DNA of 64,000 bases from Ferruginibacter sp. GTDB taxonomy: Bacteria > Bacteroidota > Bacteroidia > Chitinophagales > Chitinophagaceae. This document shows positions 53,478 to 62,991 of the stretch, in pieces. How positions within the stretch are numbered: position 1 is the stretch's first letter; every line of letters starts with the position of its first letter. The notes beneath the pieces are model-generated. The model had not been told where the DNA came from and did not search any database. It saw only the letters and a program-made list of their open reading frames with translations. A program made the position numbers and the translations under genes. The DNA is taken from positions 1,352,647-1,416,646 of the forward strand of contig JABFRP010000002.1 in NCBI GenBank assembly GCA_013141115.1, written 5' to 3'.

Positions 53478-56400
53478 TTAAAAGGTTACCTGCACACCCA
53501 CCATAAATGTTCTTGGTTTTGGATAAGATCCAAAATCGAACCCCGGGTTAAGTGTACCCGAAGTAAAATCGGGGTTATAGCTTTCATATTTTTGAAAAGA
53601 ATATAAATTTTGAACCGTTGCATATAACCTTGAGCTGGAAAGTCCTTTAATAATATTGGCTTTAAAATTATACCCTACCGAAATGGTACTTATTCTTAAG
53701 TAGGTTCCATTTTGCAGCCAGCCTGGTCTATCGCTATCTTTAAAATTATTTACATCATCGTCATTTAATCTTGGGATATCGGTGTTGGTGTTGGATGGTG
53801 TCCAGCGGTTAAGCATGTCTTTGCTGTAATTTAATGCGCCGGCAGTATGGTGCAAATCTCTGTACGTTCTGCTGTTGATTAAAAATTTAGCACTTCCCGA
53901 AGCAATAATTGTGGCATCAAAGTTTTTGTAAGCGGCACCAAAACTAAAGCCATAATTAAATTTTGGAATGCCACTGCCAAGTGATACCCTGTCATATGCC
54001 TCATCAACAACTCCATCAGGCTTACCGGCGGGGCCACTGATATCTTTATACATTACATCACCGGGTTTTACGGGTGAGCCAAACTGAGTGGCATGTGCTG
54101 CAATTTGTGCTGCAGTTTGAAAAATACCTTCGTAAACAAAACCATAATGCTCGCCCACTTCTTTTCCAATGTACGATCTGGCACCTACACCTTGCAGGTA
54201 CTCGTTGCCTTGCCCAAGTGATAATACTTTATTTTTTACTGTAGAAAAGTTTGCAGCAATATCATATGTAAATTCTCCTTTTGTTTTGTGATAGGCAGCA
54301 TTAATTTCAACACCAGAGTTTAGTACCGATCCGGCATTGGTAATAAGGGTATTATTTACATAGCCCGAAATTGCCGGAATGGGAATCTCTACAAGCAAGT
54401 CGGTACTTTTGGCATTATAATATTCTGCAGATACTTCTAAACGGCCATTTAAGAAAGTTGCATCAAAACCAGCATTGGTTATGGCTTTGCTTTCCCATTT
54501 AATATCTGGCGATGCCACAATGGTTTGCAGTGCACCAATACTTCTTACCCCGTTAAAATTATATACTATACCAGAGTTAATGAACCCCTGGTACCTGTAA
54601 TTGCCAATTTCCTGATTGCCTAGTTTACCATAGCTGGCCCTTAATTTAAGTGAGGTAACTATGTTACGGGGTACGTTCCAAAAACTTTCGTTGCTGATCT
54701 TCCATCCTACAGAAGCTGCAGGAAAATAGCCAAATTTATTAATTGGTGCAAACCTTGATGAACCATCACGGCGTAAAGAGGCCGATAATAAATATCTGTC
54801 TGCATACGCATAGTTTACCCTGCCAAAATAAGAGCTTAATGCATTAGCAAATTCAGTGCCTTTTGCAGATTGTGTTGCGCCAGAACTAATTACCGGATAA
54901 TAAGGTGTGGTAAAACCCTGTGCGCTGCTTTCTCTTATCACTGCATCTGATTTTCTGTACCCCTGGCCAATTAATGCATCAATAGTATGCCTGCCAATAA
55001 CCTTATCGTAGCTAAGTGTATTTTCTATTGCGGCATTTGTAAAAGCCCTTGAGTTATCGTTTAACTTAGCGGTATTATTGCTAAAAAAATTACCCAGGAA
55101 AAACGCCGGTTGCCATAAAAAATCCCGGGCTATTGTTCTGTCGTAATTTAAGCTGGTTTTAAACTTTATATTATTGCCCCTGTATTTTAATAGTTTTACC
55201 TCGCCATATACATTGGCAAACATTCTGTCTACCTCTACATAGTTTTGTAAAATACTGTTGATACCAATTCCGTTTAAAGAGTTAGCGCCATTATAAATAT
55301 CCGATGAGCCGCCAAAGCCATTTAAATTAGCCGCATCATACACCGGCATGGTAGGTATTGCATTTAATAAAGAGCCAATTAATGGAGGTATACCACCCAG
55401 CAAAATATCATCTCTGAATGTTAAGGTATTTTCTTTTGAGCGTACATAATTAAACGACTGCCCAATTTTAAAAATCCCTTTTTCGGCAGTAGTATTTATT
55501 CTTGCAGAGTATCTTTTATAATCGGGACCATTGCCTACATAAGTTCCTTTTTGGTCAAAATAATCCAGCGATAAATTATACGTGTTATTAGTACCGCCGC
55601 CACTTAAACTTACACTATGGTTTTGCCTTGTGCCTGTTTTTAAACCTTCTTTTTGCCAATCGGTATCTATATTTTTTACATAGCCTGCATTGCCGGGGTC
55701 GTTAGCGGCAAACAAAGGCTTACCTGCATTTACACGGCTTTCGTTATTTAAAGTTTGGTATTCTACTCTATTGGTTACATCTTGTATTTGCCAAACTTTA
55801 TCATTGCCAACATACCCGTTGTAAGTAACTTTTAAGGCGCTATTTTTTTTGCCCTGTTTGGTGGTAATAATTACCACACCATTAGCAGCAGCAGCGCCAT
55901 AAATTGCAGCTGCCGATGCATCTTTTAATACCGTTATAGTTTCAATATCGTTAGGGCTAAAATCTCTAACCGCTACACCGGGCATACCATCTACCACATA
56001 CATTGGCTGAGAAGGGCCAAAAGTGCTAAAGCCTCTTATACGTACACTTGGCGCTGCTCCAGGTTGCCCATCGCTGTTAACCGCCACACCTGTAGCCCGG
56101 CCTTGCAATAGTTGCGATAAATCACTGGTACTTATCTTTTTACTCTCGGTCATATTAATAGCACTAACAGATCCCGTAAGATCTTTTCTTTTCTGTGTTC
56201 CATACCCAACCACTACCACATCATCCAGCGTTTCTATTTTAGGCGTAAGATTTATAGCTATATTTTTTTCATTGCCTACTGTAACCTGGTAAACATCAAA
56301 ACCTATGGATGTAATTATTAAAACATCTCCGGTGTTTGCAGCAATACTAAACCTGCCATCAGTTCCGCTAACAGCGTTTGTTTTTTTGTTTTTTACGCTG

Positions 56401-56561
56401 ATGGTGGCGCCATTTACCGGTACACCATCTTTACCAGTTACAGTTCCGGTTACTGTGATGGTTTGGGCATAAGCTGGTAGTATAATAAAAAAGCTCAGCA
56501 AAATGGCCACTACATTTACAAGCCGTTTTGCAGTTAGTAATCCCTTGTTAGTTTTTTTCAT
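53478..56561 (-). CDS. SusC/RagA-family TonB-dependent outer-membrane transporter
   Basis: The product is 1027 aa with a signal peptide ending in ILPAYAQ. It begins with a carboxypeptidase-D-regulatory-like domain (TVTGKDGVPVNGATISVKNKK). The TonB box region and plug follow (VVVGYGTQKRKDLTGSVS, LLQGRATGVAV, VRIRGFSTFGPSQPMYVVDGMPG, IETITVLKDASAAAIYGAAAANGVVIITTK), and then the beta barrel to the C-terminal Phe (MVGVQVTF). It has no N-terminal STN domain, so it probably does not signal through an anti-sigma factor, in keeping with the two-component regulator next door. It pairs with the SusD gene 28 bp downstream and would import arabino-oligosaccharides. Confidence 0.95.
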   Translation of the reverse strand: MKKTNKGLLTAKRLVNVVAILLSFFIILPAYAQTITVTGTVTGKDGVPVNGATISVKNKKTNAVSGTDGRFSIAANTGDVLIITSIGFDVYQVTVGNEKNIAINLTPKIETLDDVVVVGYGTQKRKDLTGSVSAINMTESKKISTSDLSQLLQGRATGVAVNSDGQPGAAPSVRIRGFSTFGPSQPMYVVDGMPGVAVRDFSPNDIETITVLKDASAAAIYGAAAANGVVIITTKQGKKNSALKVTYNGYVGNDKVWQIQDVTNRVEYQTLNNESRVNAGKPLFAANDPGNAGYVKNIDTDWQKEGLKTGTRQNHSVSLSGGGTNNTYNLSLDYFDQKGTYVGNGPDYKRYSARINTTAEKGIFKIGQSFNYVRSKENTLTFRDDILLGGIPPLIGSLLNAIPTMPVYDAANLNGFGGSSDIYNGANSLNGIGINSILQNYVEVDRMFANVYGEVKLLKYRGNNIKFKTSLNYDRTIARDFLWQPAFFLGNFFSNNTAKLNDNSRAFTNAAIENTLSYDKVIGRHTIDALIGQGYRKSDAVIRESSAQGFTTPYYPVISSGATQSAKGTEFANALSSYFGRVNYAYADRYLLSASLRRDGSSRFAPINKFGYFPAASVGWKISNESFWNVPRNIVTSLKLRASYGKLGNQEIGNYRYQGFINSGIVYNFNGVRSIGALQTIVASPDIKWESKAITNAGFDATFLNGRLEVSAEYYNAKSTDLLVEIPIPAISGYVNNTLITNAGSVLNSGVEINAAYHKTKGEFTYDIAANFSTVKNKVLSLGQGNEYLQGVGARSYIGKEVGEHYGFVYEGIFQTAAQIAAHATQFGSPVKPGDVMYKDISGPAGKPDGVVDEAYDRVSLGSGIPKFNYGFSFGAAYKNFDATIIASGSAKFLINSRTYRDLHHTAGALNYSKDMLNRWTPSNTNTDIPRLNDDDVNNFKDSDRPGWLQNGTYLRISTISVGYNFKANIIKGLSSSRLYATVQNLYSFQKYESYNPDFTSGTLNPGFDFGSYPKPRTFMVGVQVTF

Positions 56562-56741
56562 ATAGCATTGTTTTGGGTTTAAAAAAATATAGCTTTTTTA
56601 AAAATTGCTTTCGGGCAATTGTTTATAAATAAGTTGATGATGTTTTAAAATGAAAATTGATGAAGCTGCTTATTTTTTGCAGCGCATTTTGTTGCCGGGG
56701 TATTGTGTTATTGTGCAACAGCACAGTAGTAAACAATAGCA

Positions 56742-56780
56742 TGAATCGTTAGTTTTAGCAGTCAATCGTTAAATTACCCG
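56742..56780. promoter_or_regulatory. Candidate operator: 20 bp spaced direct repeat between susC and the sensor kinase gene
   Basis: AATCGTTA occurs at 56744-56751 and 56764-56771, exactly 20 bp apart, about two DNA turns, with partial matches on both sides (TnAATCGTTAnnTT). AraC-type regulators often bind such direct repeats, and one is encoded at 60099. The 360 bp gap (56562-56921) also holds an inverted repeat TGTGC-AACA-GCACA at 56712-56725 and an AATTGC/GCAATT stem at 56603-56620. No gene is visible in it. Confidence 0.5.
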
Positions 56781-56921
56781 GTAAAGTTGGTATTAATAAT
56801 TTAGAGCAGGCCGCCATATCGTATCAGAACTTCGACAAAAACATTCATTAATGGATAATAAAAAATTTGACAAATGCCGCTTAGGAAATTATTTAATACT
56901 TTTAAACGCAATTACATTTAA

Positions 56922-59900
56922 TTGAAACTGAAAATATTATTACTTGCTATCCTGTTTTGCAATGTTGTTAAATCCATTGCACAGCCTTACTATTTTCGCC
57001 ATTACCAGGTAGAGGATGGCCTTAGTAATAATGCTGTAGTGTGCTGCCTGCAGGATAGTAAAGGGTTTTTATGGTTTGGAACCAAAGACGGGCTGGACAG
57101 ATTTGATGGCTATACGTTTAAAGTTTTTAGAAACGATCCCGAAGACAGCAGCAGCATTGGTAGCAATTTTATTCATACACTGTATGCCGATAAAAATAAT
57201 GTGCTTTGGGTAGGTACCGACAAAGGCTTATTCAGTTATGATGAAACAACAGAAAGTTTTACTCTATTACCTACTCCATTAATACAACAGGTAACAGATA
57301 TTACTATGGACATCAAGGGCAACCTGTGGTTCATTTCTAATTTCACCCTTTTTAAATACCATGTAGCTTCTAAAAACTTATTGCAGTTTGCTATTCAAAA
57401 TAATTTTGAGGCTACTTCTCTTTGCACTTTAAAGGATGGTTCTGTTTGGGTATCTACTTCAACAGGTTATTTAAAAAAATATAACGAAGCCGGTAACAAT
57501 TTTACAAGTTTTGATCTTTTCAGCCACTCGCCTAAAACTGTATCTAACTGGATGGAACCTATTTATGCTACCAGCGATGGCAATATTTTAGTGGGTACAT
57601 CCAACCAGGGTGTAAAGCAATTTTTTACCGCTACTTCCACCTATAAAGACATTCTTACTTACAATGCCGATAAAACTGAAATTTTTGCAAGGGCCTTTGT
57701 ACAAACCAGTGCTGAAGAATGCTGGATAGCTACCGAAACCGGTATTTATATATATAACCTGGTTAATGGCAGCAGCACTAACCTGCATAAAGAATACCAC
57801 GATCAATATTCTATTTCTGATAATGCAGTGTATGCTTTTTGTAAAGACAAAGAAGGGGGCATTTGGGCAACCACTTATTTTGGTGGTATTAATTATTATC
57901 CTAAACAGCCTATTACTTTTCAAAAATATTTTCCTGATAAAGATAAAAACTCCATTACCGGCAACGTGGTAAGAGAAGTGCATGAAGATAAAAATGGCAA
58001 CCTTTGGATTGGTACCGAAGATGCCGGCCTTAATAAACTGAACACTGCAACTGGTTTATTTAAAAGTTTTATGCCTACCGGTTTAAAAGATGGTATTGCT
58101 TACAGTAATATACACGGCATACTGCCTGCGGGTGATGAATTATGGATCGGCACTTTTGAACATGGGCTTGATGTGATGGATCTTACAACAGAAAAAGTAG
58201 TGCGTCATTACTCCAAAGGCACTGATAGCAATTCGCTTAAAAGTAATTTTATTTATTGTCTGCACCAATCTGCCGAGGGCGAAATTATGATTGGTACCAC
58301 CATTGGCGCTTATAGCTATAACCGCAGTAAAGATAATTTTTCGGAAATACCCGGTATGCCTTTACACATGTGGTACTCGGCAATTTTAAAAGATAAAAGC
58401 GGTATTATCTGGGGCGCCACATTTGGCAACGGTGTAAATTTTTATAGCAGCAAAACAAAAGCCAGCGGCAATTTTACTTATGACCCTAAAAATAAAAACA
58501 GCCTTTGCAGCGACAGGATAAATAATATGTTTGAAGACAGTAATAACAATTTATGGTTTGCAACAGAAGGTGGCCTGTGCAGGTTTTACCCAACAACAAA
58601 TTCTTTTAAAAGATACACTACCGAAAATGGATTACCTGCCAATTTTATTTTAAGCATTGCCGAAGATGATAATAAAAATTTATGGGTAAGTACATCAAAA
58701 GGTTTGGTATCGTTTAATGCGCAAACCGAAAAAATAAATGTGTACAGCAGGGCAAATGGTATTTTAAACGATCAGTTTAATTTTAGTTCTGCGTTTAGAG
58801 ATAGCAAAGGCACTATGTATTTTGGCAGTGTAAAAGGGCTCATCAGTTTTCATCCTGATAAATTTATTACCAGCAATTTTGCACCGCCTATTTATATTAC
58901 CGGCTTCCAGGTAAATAATAAAGAACTGAGTATTAATAAAGATGGTTCGCCGCTAAAAAGATCGGTTTCCTTTACCGGTAAAATAATTTTAAATTATGAT
59001 CAGTCTACCTTCAGCATCAACTTTGCATCCTTAAGTTTTACCGCACCCGAAATGAGTGAGTACGCTTATAAAATGGAAGGCCTTGCTGATGAATGGACGT
59101 TTTTAAAAACCAACCGCAAGGTTTACTTTACCGATCTTTCTCCGGGCACTTATACCTTTAAAGTAAAAGCAGCAGCAAGCAATGGCAGCTGGGATACCAG
59201 GGAAGCAATACTAACTATTGAAATTTTACCTCCCTGGTGGACGAGCAGCTGGGCATACGGCCTTTACACTTTAATTGCCGCACTATTAACTTTTTATATC
59301 ATTCGCTTTTATCATCTTAGAATAAAAGAAAAAAACAGGCGCAAAATTGAACAGTTGGAAGTAGCCAAAGAAAAAGAAATTTACGAAGCCAAAATGCAGT
59401 TTTTTACCAATGTGGCGCATGAAATAAAAACACCGTTAACTTTAATTAAAGGGCCGTTGGAAAAAGTGATACGCAAAGCAGGAGAAAGCCCCGAAATAAA
59501 AGACAGCCTGCGCATCATGGAAAAAAACACAGAACGCCTGGTTGACCTTACCAATCAATTACTCGATTTCAGGCAAACAGAAATTAATGGCTTTACTTTA
59601 AATTTTACCCGGGAAAATATTATAGATATTACAGAAGAAATTTTTGCCAGCTTTAAACCTTTGGCCGAACAAAAGGATATTATATTAAACATAAAATTAC
59701 CACTGCAGGAGGTATATGCCTTTATTGATGTGGATGCTTTTAATAAAATACTCACCAACCTGCTGAGCAATGCAGTAAAGTATGCAAAAAGCAAAGCCGA
59801 ATTACAGATATTTACTGTTGGCACAACCGATACTATGTTTACCATTGAAGTAAGCAACGATGGTTATATAATACCTGCGGAAATGAAAGAAAAAATATTT

Positions 59901-60068
59901 GAGCCCTTCTTCCGGCTTAAAGAAACCGAAAAACAAAAAGGTACCGGAATTGGATTAGCTTTATCCCGTTCGCTAACACAATTACACAAAGGGTTGCTGG
60001 GTTTAAAAGAAGCGGAGAACAATATGAATGTATTTTTTGTTTCCATACCGTTACACCAAAATAGTTAA
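56922..60068 (+). CDS. Propeller-type sensor histidine kinase of the arabinan locus
   Basis: The product is 1048 aa, starting with TTG. A signal sequence (LKILLLAILFCNVVKSIAQP) leads to two periplasmic propellers with repeated Reg_prop stretches (SKGFLWFGTKDGLDRFDGYTF, NNVLWVGTDKGLFSYD, NGNLWIGTEDAGLNKLN), then a Y_Y_Y domain (YAYKMEGLADEWTFLKTNR). One membrane helix near 788-810 is followed by a HisKA domain with the phospho-acceptor His in NVAHEIKTPLTLIKGP (near residue 833) and an HATPase with ILTNLLSNAVKYAKS and GTGIGLALSRSL. Hybrid two-component sensors of this type usually carry receiver and AraC domains in the same chain. Here the protein ends after the ATPase, and these domains are in the next gene. 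The ligand is probably an arabino-oligosaccharide. Confidence 0.92.
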   Translation: MKLKILLLAILFCNVVKSIAQPYYFRHYQVEDGLSNNAVVCCLQDSKGFLWFGTKDGLDRFDGYTFKVFRNDPEDSSSIGSNFIHTLYADKNNVLWVGTDKGLFSYDETTESFTLLPTPLIQQVTDITMDIKGNLWFISNFTLFKYHVASKNLLQFAIQNNFEATSLCTLKDGSVWVSTSTGYLKKYNEAGNNFTSFDLFSHSPKTVSNWMEPIYATSDGNILVGTSNQGVKQFFTATSTYKDILTYNADKTEIFARAFVQTSAEECWIATETGIYIYNLVNGSSTNLHKEYHDQYSISDNAVYAFCKDKEGGIWATTYFGGINYYPKQPITFQKYFPDKDKNSITGNVVREVHEDKNGNLWIGTEDAGLNKLNTATGLFKSFMPTGLKDGIAYSNIHGILPAGDELWIGTFEHGLDVMDLTTEKVVRHYSKGTDSNSLKSNFIYCLHQSAEGEIMIGTTIGAYSYNRSKDNFSEIPGMPLHMWYSAILKDKSGIIWGATFGNGVNFYSSKTKASGNFTYDPKNKNSLCSDRINNMFEDSNNNLWFATEGGLCRFYPTTNSFKRYTTENGLPANFILSIAEDDNKNLWVSTSKGLVSFNAQTEKINVYSRANGILNDQFNFSSAFRDSKGTMYFGSVKGLISFHPDKFITSNFAPPIYITGFQVNNKELSINKDGSPLKRSVSFTGKIILNYDQSTFSINFASLSFTAPEMSEYAYKMEGLADEWTFLKTNRKVYFTDLSPGTYTFKVKAAASNGSWDTREAILTIEILPPWWTSSWAYGLYTLIAALLTFYIIRFYHLRIKEKNRRKIEQLEVAKEKEIYEAKMQFFTNVAHEIKTPLTLIKGPLEKVIRKAGESPEIKDSLRIMEKNTERLVDLTNQLLDFRQTEINGFTLNFTRENIIDITEEIFASFKPLAEQKDIILNIKLPLQEVYAFIDVDAFNKILTNLLSNAVKYAKSKAELQIFTVGTTDTMFTIEVSNDGYIIPAEMKEKIFEPFFRLKETEKQKGTGIGLALSRSLTQLHKGLLGLKEAENNMNVFFVSIPLHQNS

Positions 60069-60098
60069 GCATTATAATCAACCATAAATAAAAAGGCA

Positions 60099-60872
60099 AT
60101 GAAACCATTAATTTTATTGGCAGATGATAATGAAGAAATTTTAGAATTTCTGGAGCATGAGTTGAATGAAAAATATACTGTAATAAAGGCGCTTGACGGG
60201 CAGGAAGCTTTAGAATTGCTTAAAGAAAATGCGGTACAGCTTTTAATATCTGATGTGGTAATGCCCGTAATGGATGGGTTTGAATTGTGTAAGATCATTA
60301 AAACCAGTTTTGAGTACAGCCATATACCAGTGATATTACTTACTGCAAAAAATACCCTGCAGGCAAAAATTGAAGGGTTGGAACTGGGGGCAGATGCATA
60401 TATAGAAAAACCTTTTTCGCCGGAATATTTACAGGTACAAATTAGTAACTTACTCAGCAACCGTAATAAGATAAAAGAATATTTTGCCAGCTCACCGCTG
60501 GTACATATCAAAAGCATTGCTTATTCTAAAGCCGATGAGCTTTTTTTGGAAAAGATAAACGACAGCATTATAAAAAATATTGAAGATACCGAACTGGATG
60601 TGGAAAAGCTGGCCCGGCTGTTGAATATGAGTAAACCCACTTTATACCGGAAAATAAAATCGCTTTCGGATCTTTCGCCCAACGAATTGATTACTATAAC
60701 CCGGCTTAAAAAAGCAGCGGAGCTACTGGCCGAAGGTAATTATAAAGTGTATGAAGTAGCCGATATGGCGGGCTTTGGTTCTCAAACCAATTTTGGCAGA
60801 AGTTTTCTTAAGCAATTTGGGATGACGCCTACAGAATATGTTAATCAAAAAGAAGCAGAGAGAAAGAAATGA
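60099..60872 (+). CDS. Response regulator with AraC-type DNA-binding domain
   Basis: The product is 257 aa. The receiver domain occupies residues 1-120: LILLADDNEEILEFL (acidic pocket), VQLLISDVVMPVMDGFEL (phospho-acceptor Asp), VILLTAKNT and ADAYIEKPFSPEYL (Lys). The C-terminal AraC-type helix-turn-helix pair has LARLLNMSKPTLYRKIKSLSDLSPNELITITRLKKAAELL and EVADMAGFGSQTNFGRSFLKQFGMTPTEYV. It follows the sensor kinase by 30 bp, so the pair equals a split hybrid two-component system. It should activate the divergent susC operon, possibly at the direct repeat near 56744. It ends 10 bp from the convergent DUF3820 gene. Confidence 0.93.
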   Translation: MKPLILLADDNEEILEFLEHELNEKYTVIKALDGQEALELLKENAVQLLISDVVMPVMDGFELCKIIKTSFEYSHIPVILLTAKNTLQAKIEGLELGADAYIEKPFSPEYLQVQISNLLSNRNKIKEYFASSPLVHIKSIAYSKADELFLEKINDSIIKNIEDTELDVEKLARLLNMSKPTLYRKIKSLSDLSPNELITITRLKKAAELLAEGNYKVYEVADMAGFGSQTNFGRSFLKQFGMTPTEYVNQKEAERKK

Positions 60873-60882
60873 TAGTAACGGT

Positions 60883-61113
60883 TTATCTTTTTAAAGGCGT
60901 AAGTAAATCTTCCAGTCCATTAATTTTTATTTCATAAATAGTAGCCAGCAATACACCCAGCTTTCCTTTAGGAAATCCCTTTCGCTGAAACCATTCTAAA
61001 TAAGATACCGGTAAATAACAAAGCACTGTTCCTTTATATTTTCCAAAAGGCATTTCCATTTTTACTAATTGTAATAACAATTCTCCATTGGGCAGGTTGT
61101 CTTCCATATTCAT
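60883..61113 (-). CDS. DUF3820 family protein
   Basis: A 76 aa protein matching the small DUF3820 family: MPFGKYKGTVLCYLPVSYLEWF and KGFPKGKLGVLLATIYEIKINGLEDLL. The family is found in many bacteria and its function is not known; the motif pattern resembles a domain attached to some exonucleases (inference). I chose the ATG at 61113 over the TTG at 61116. A -7 promoter element TATATTTG lies at 61135-61142 on the same strand. It stands alone between the response regulator and the SET gene. Confidence 0.85.
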   Translation of the reverse strand: MNMEDNLPNGELLLQLVKMEMPFGKYKGTVLCYLPVSYLEWFQRKGFPKGKLGVLLATIYEIKINGLEDLLTPLKR

Positions 61114-61134
61114 CAACTAACACTTTTATTGCTG

Positions 61135-61142
61135 CAAATATA
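61135..61142 (-). promoter_or_regulatory. -7 promoter element of the DUF3820 gene
   Basis: TATATTTG on the minus strand fits TAnnTTTG and lies 21 bp before the ATG at 61113. The rest of the gap to 61322 is AT-rich; a TATATTCG (one mismatch) at 61314-61321 abuts the SET start codon and may be its promoter. Confidence 0.5.
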
Positions 61143-61322
61143 TACCAATTGCGGTTTTGCGGTTATTCACATTATAATACGATTAATCCACTTATTGAAT
61201 AATAGTGGTTAATTATCTTTTTTTTTATTCAATGTATTTATACATTTACTATAATCAAAATTTTCTTTGTTTAAAATTAAATCTGCATTAAACTTTTCTA
61301 TTCTAAACCATTCTATATTCGC

Positions 61323-61826
61323 ATGACAACAACCACCATAACTACCACCAATTTTGAAGTGATCAGTCGTTTTGGATTTGTAGATGTTTTGCTAAATGCT
61401 TCAACCAATCAAAAATCATTACACGCTGCAATTGCTTTTGTGCCGGGTCAGGTCATCAGTAAATTTTATGCCGGTACTACACAATCGTATGCCACTTACT
61501 TAACAGTGCAAACCGGTATTGATACACATATCACCCTGCAACCAGACTTTTTGCAATACATCAACCACAGTTGTGCGCCCAATGTTTTTTTTGATACCAC
61601 TGCAATGGAATTAGTTTGTTTGCAACCATTACAAGCCGGACAGGAATTAACTTTTTTCTATCCCAGCACTGAATGGGATATGAGCCAACCCTTTGTTTGC
61701 AATTGCAAAAGCAGCGATTGTTTGCAATTAATCAATGGCGCTTCACACTTAGATCAATCCACTTTAAATAAATATCGTTTAACTGATTTTATAAAGCAAC
61801 AGGCAGAGCTAAAGCGTTCTGTTTAA
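61323..61826 (+). CDS. SET domain protein (putative protein-lysine methyltransferase)
   Basis: The product is 167 aa. The SET core is visible: GQVISKFYAGTTQSYATYLTVQTG, then FLQYINHSCAPNVFFDTTAMELV (the Asn-His-Ser-Cys motif of the cofactor pocket), LQAGQELTFFYPSTEWDM (catalytic Tyr region), and a post-SET-like CNCKSSDC. SET enzymes move a methyl group from S-adenosylmethionine to lysine. Standalone bacterial SET proteins are less common than in eukaryotes. It lies 16 bp before the first of two ATP-grasp ligase genes, so a shared role in making or modifying a peptide or amino-acid compound is likely. The target is unknown. Confidence 0.85.
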   Translation: MTTTTITTTNFEVISRFGFVDVLLNASTNQKSLHAAIAFVPGQVISKFYAGTTQSYATYLTVQTGIDTHITLQPDFLQYINHSCAPNVFFDTTAMELVCLQPLQAGQELTFFYPSTEWDMSQPFVCNCKSSDCLQLINGASHLDQSTLNKYRLTDFIKQQAELKRSV

Positions 61827-61842
61827 CCGTTGCAAAAAATAT

Positions 61843-62976
61843 ATGTTGTTATCCTCTTCCTTATTACCAATAATTCCGCTGGAAAAACTTAAAGTTTGGG
61901 TGCTGGCTCCTTATCTTATAACCAACGATGCCAATATTGATTATTATTACGATTTTAGCCAGAGCATAGAAGAATATACCAGCACATTTGCACAACTGGG
62001 CATTGAATGGAAATGGCAACCCGTTACTATGAATGATTATCATTCAATAATAGATACTATTGTTGCTGAAAAAGAAAAAGGCGTTTATTTTCCGATGGTG
62101 TTTAATATTTGTGATGGTGATGAAGTGAATGGTACTCCCGGCGTTTCTGTTGTAAAATTGCTGGACGAAAAGGGATTGATATATACAGGTTCCGACGAAT
62201 ATTTTTATACTATCACCACTTCTAAAATTCCTATGAAGGAAGCTTTTGATGCTTGTGCTGTGCCCAATGCAAAATGGGAAGCCATCAAAACTAAAGAACA
62301 ATACACCAATGGCATTTTTGATAGATTGGGAACACCGATAATTGTAAAACCTTCGGTAAGCGGCGGCAGTATGGGTGTGGGTGTAAAAAATGTGGTGGAA
62401 AATAAAGCGGAGCTAAATGAACAGATCAGTAAAATGTTTGATGGCTACAGAGGCTGGAATTTGGCCACCGATGGCTTGATTGCCGAATCGTTTATTACCG
62501 GCCCGGAGTTTACAGTACTTATTGTAGGTAGTTATGATGCACCCGATAATGCAAAAATTTATACTCCGGTAGAACGTATCTTTCATCCATCATTACCCGA
62601 TAAAGAAAAATTTTTAAGCTTCGACCGCTTATGGGAAATTTATGAAGAAGAGGATGCTATGCCTAACGAAGGTAATTTTTACGAATATGAATTACCTGAT
62701 GCCTCATTGATAGAAGCGATAAAAAAAATCAGCTGGGATTCTTACGTTGCCTGTAAAGGAAAAGGTTATACAAGGGTGGATGTTAGAATGGATAGCAGCA
62801 CTAAAAAATTATACGTACTGGAAGTAAATGCACAATGCGGTTTAAGTGAAGATGAAAATTATACCTCTATTGGCGCTATCTTGCGCATGAGTAATAAAAC
62901 ATTTGCAGAGCTGGTAGTTGAAATTATTAATGACGCATTTATGCGTAAATCTTTTGCCACCGATTACACGAATTAA
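61843..62976 (+). CDS. ATP-grasp ligase (D-alanine-D-alanine ligase-like)
   Basis: The product is 377 aa. The ATP-grasp fold is seen in TPIIVKPSVSGGSMGVGVKNVV (ATP-binding Lys and Gly-rich loop), GLIAESFITGPEFTVLIVG, and KGYTRVDVRMDSSTKKLYVLEVNAQCGLSEDENY (metal-binding Asp/Glu/Asn with Arg). The N-terminal part (KVWVLAPYLITNDANIDYYYDF, VFNICDGDEVNGTPGVSVVKLLDEKGLIYTGS) is like D-Ala ligases but clearly diverged. It lacks the context of cell-wall genes. It follows the SET gene by 16 bp and precedes a second ATP-grasp gene by 15 bp. It probably joins an amino acid or peptide to another carboxylate. Confidence 0.85.
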   Translation: MLLSSSLLPIIPLEKLKVWVLAPYLITNDANIDYYYDFSQSIEEYTSTFAQLGIEWKWQPVTMNDYHSIIDTIVAEKEKGVYFPMVFNICDGDEVNGTPGVSVVKLLDEKGLIYTGSDEYFYTITTSKIPMKEAFDACAVPNAKWEAIKTKEQYTNGIFDRLGTPIIVKPSVSGGSMGVGVKNVVENKAELNEQISKMFDGYRGWNLATDGLIAESFITGPEFTVLIVGSYDAPDNAKIYTPVERIFHPSLPDKEKFLSFDRLWEIYEEEDAMPNEGNFYEYELPDASLIEAIKKISWDSYVACKGKGYTRVDVRMDSSTKKLYVLEVNAQCGLSEDENYTSIGAILRMSNKTFAELVVEIINDAFMRKSFATDYTN

Positions 62977-62991
62977 CACGGATAAAATTCA

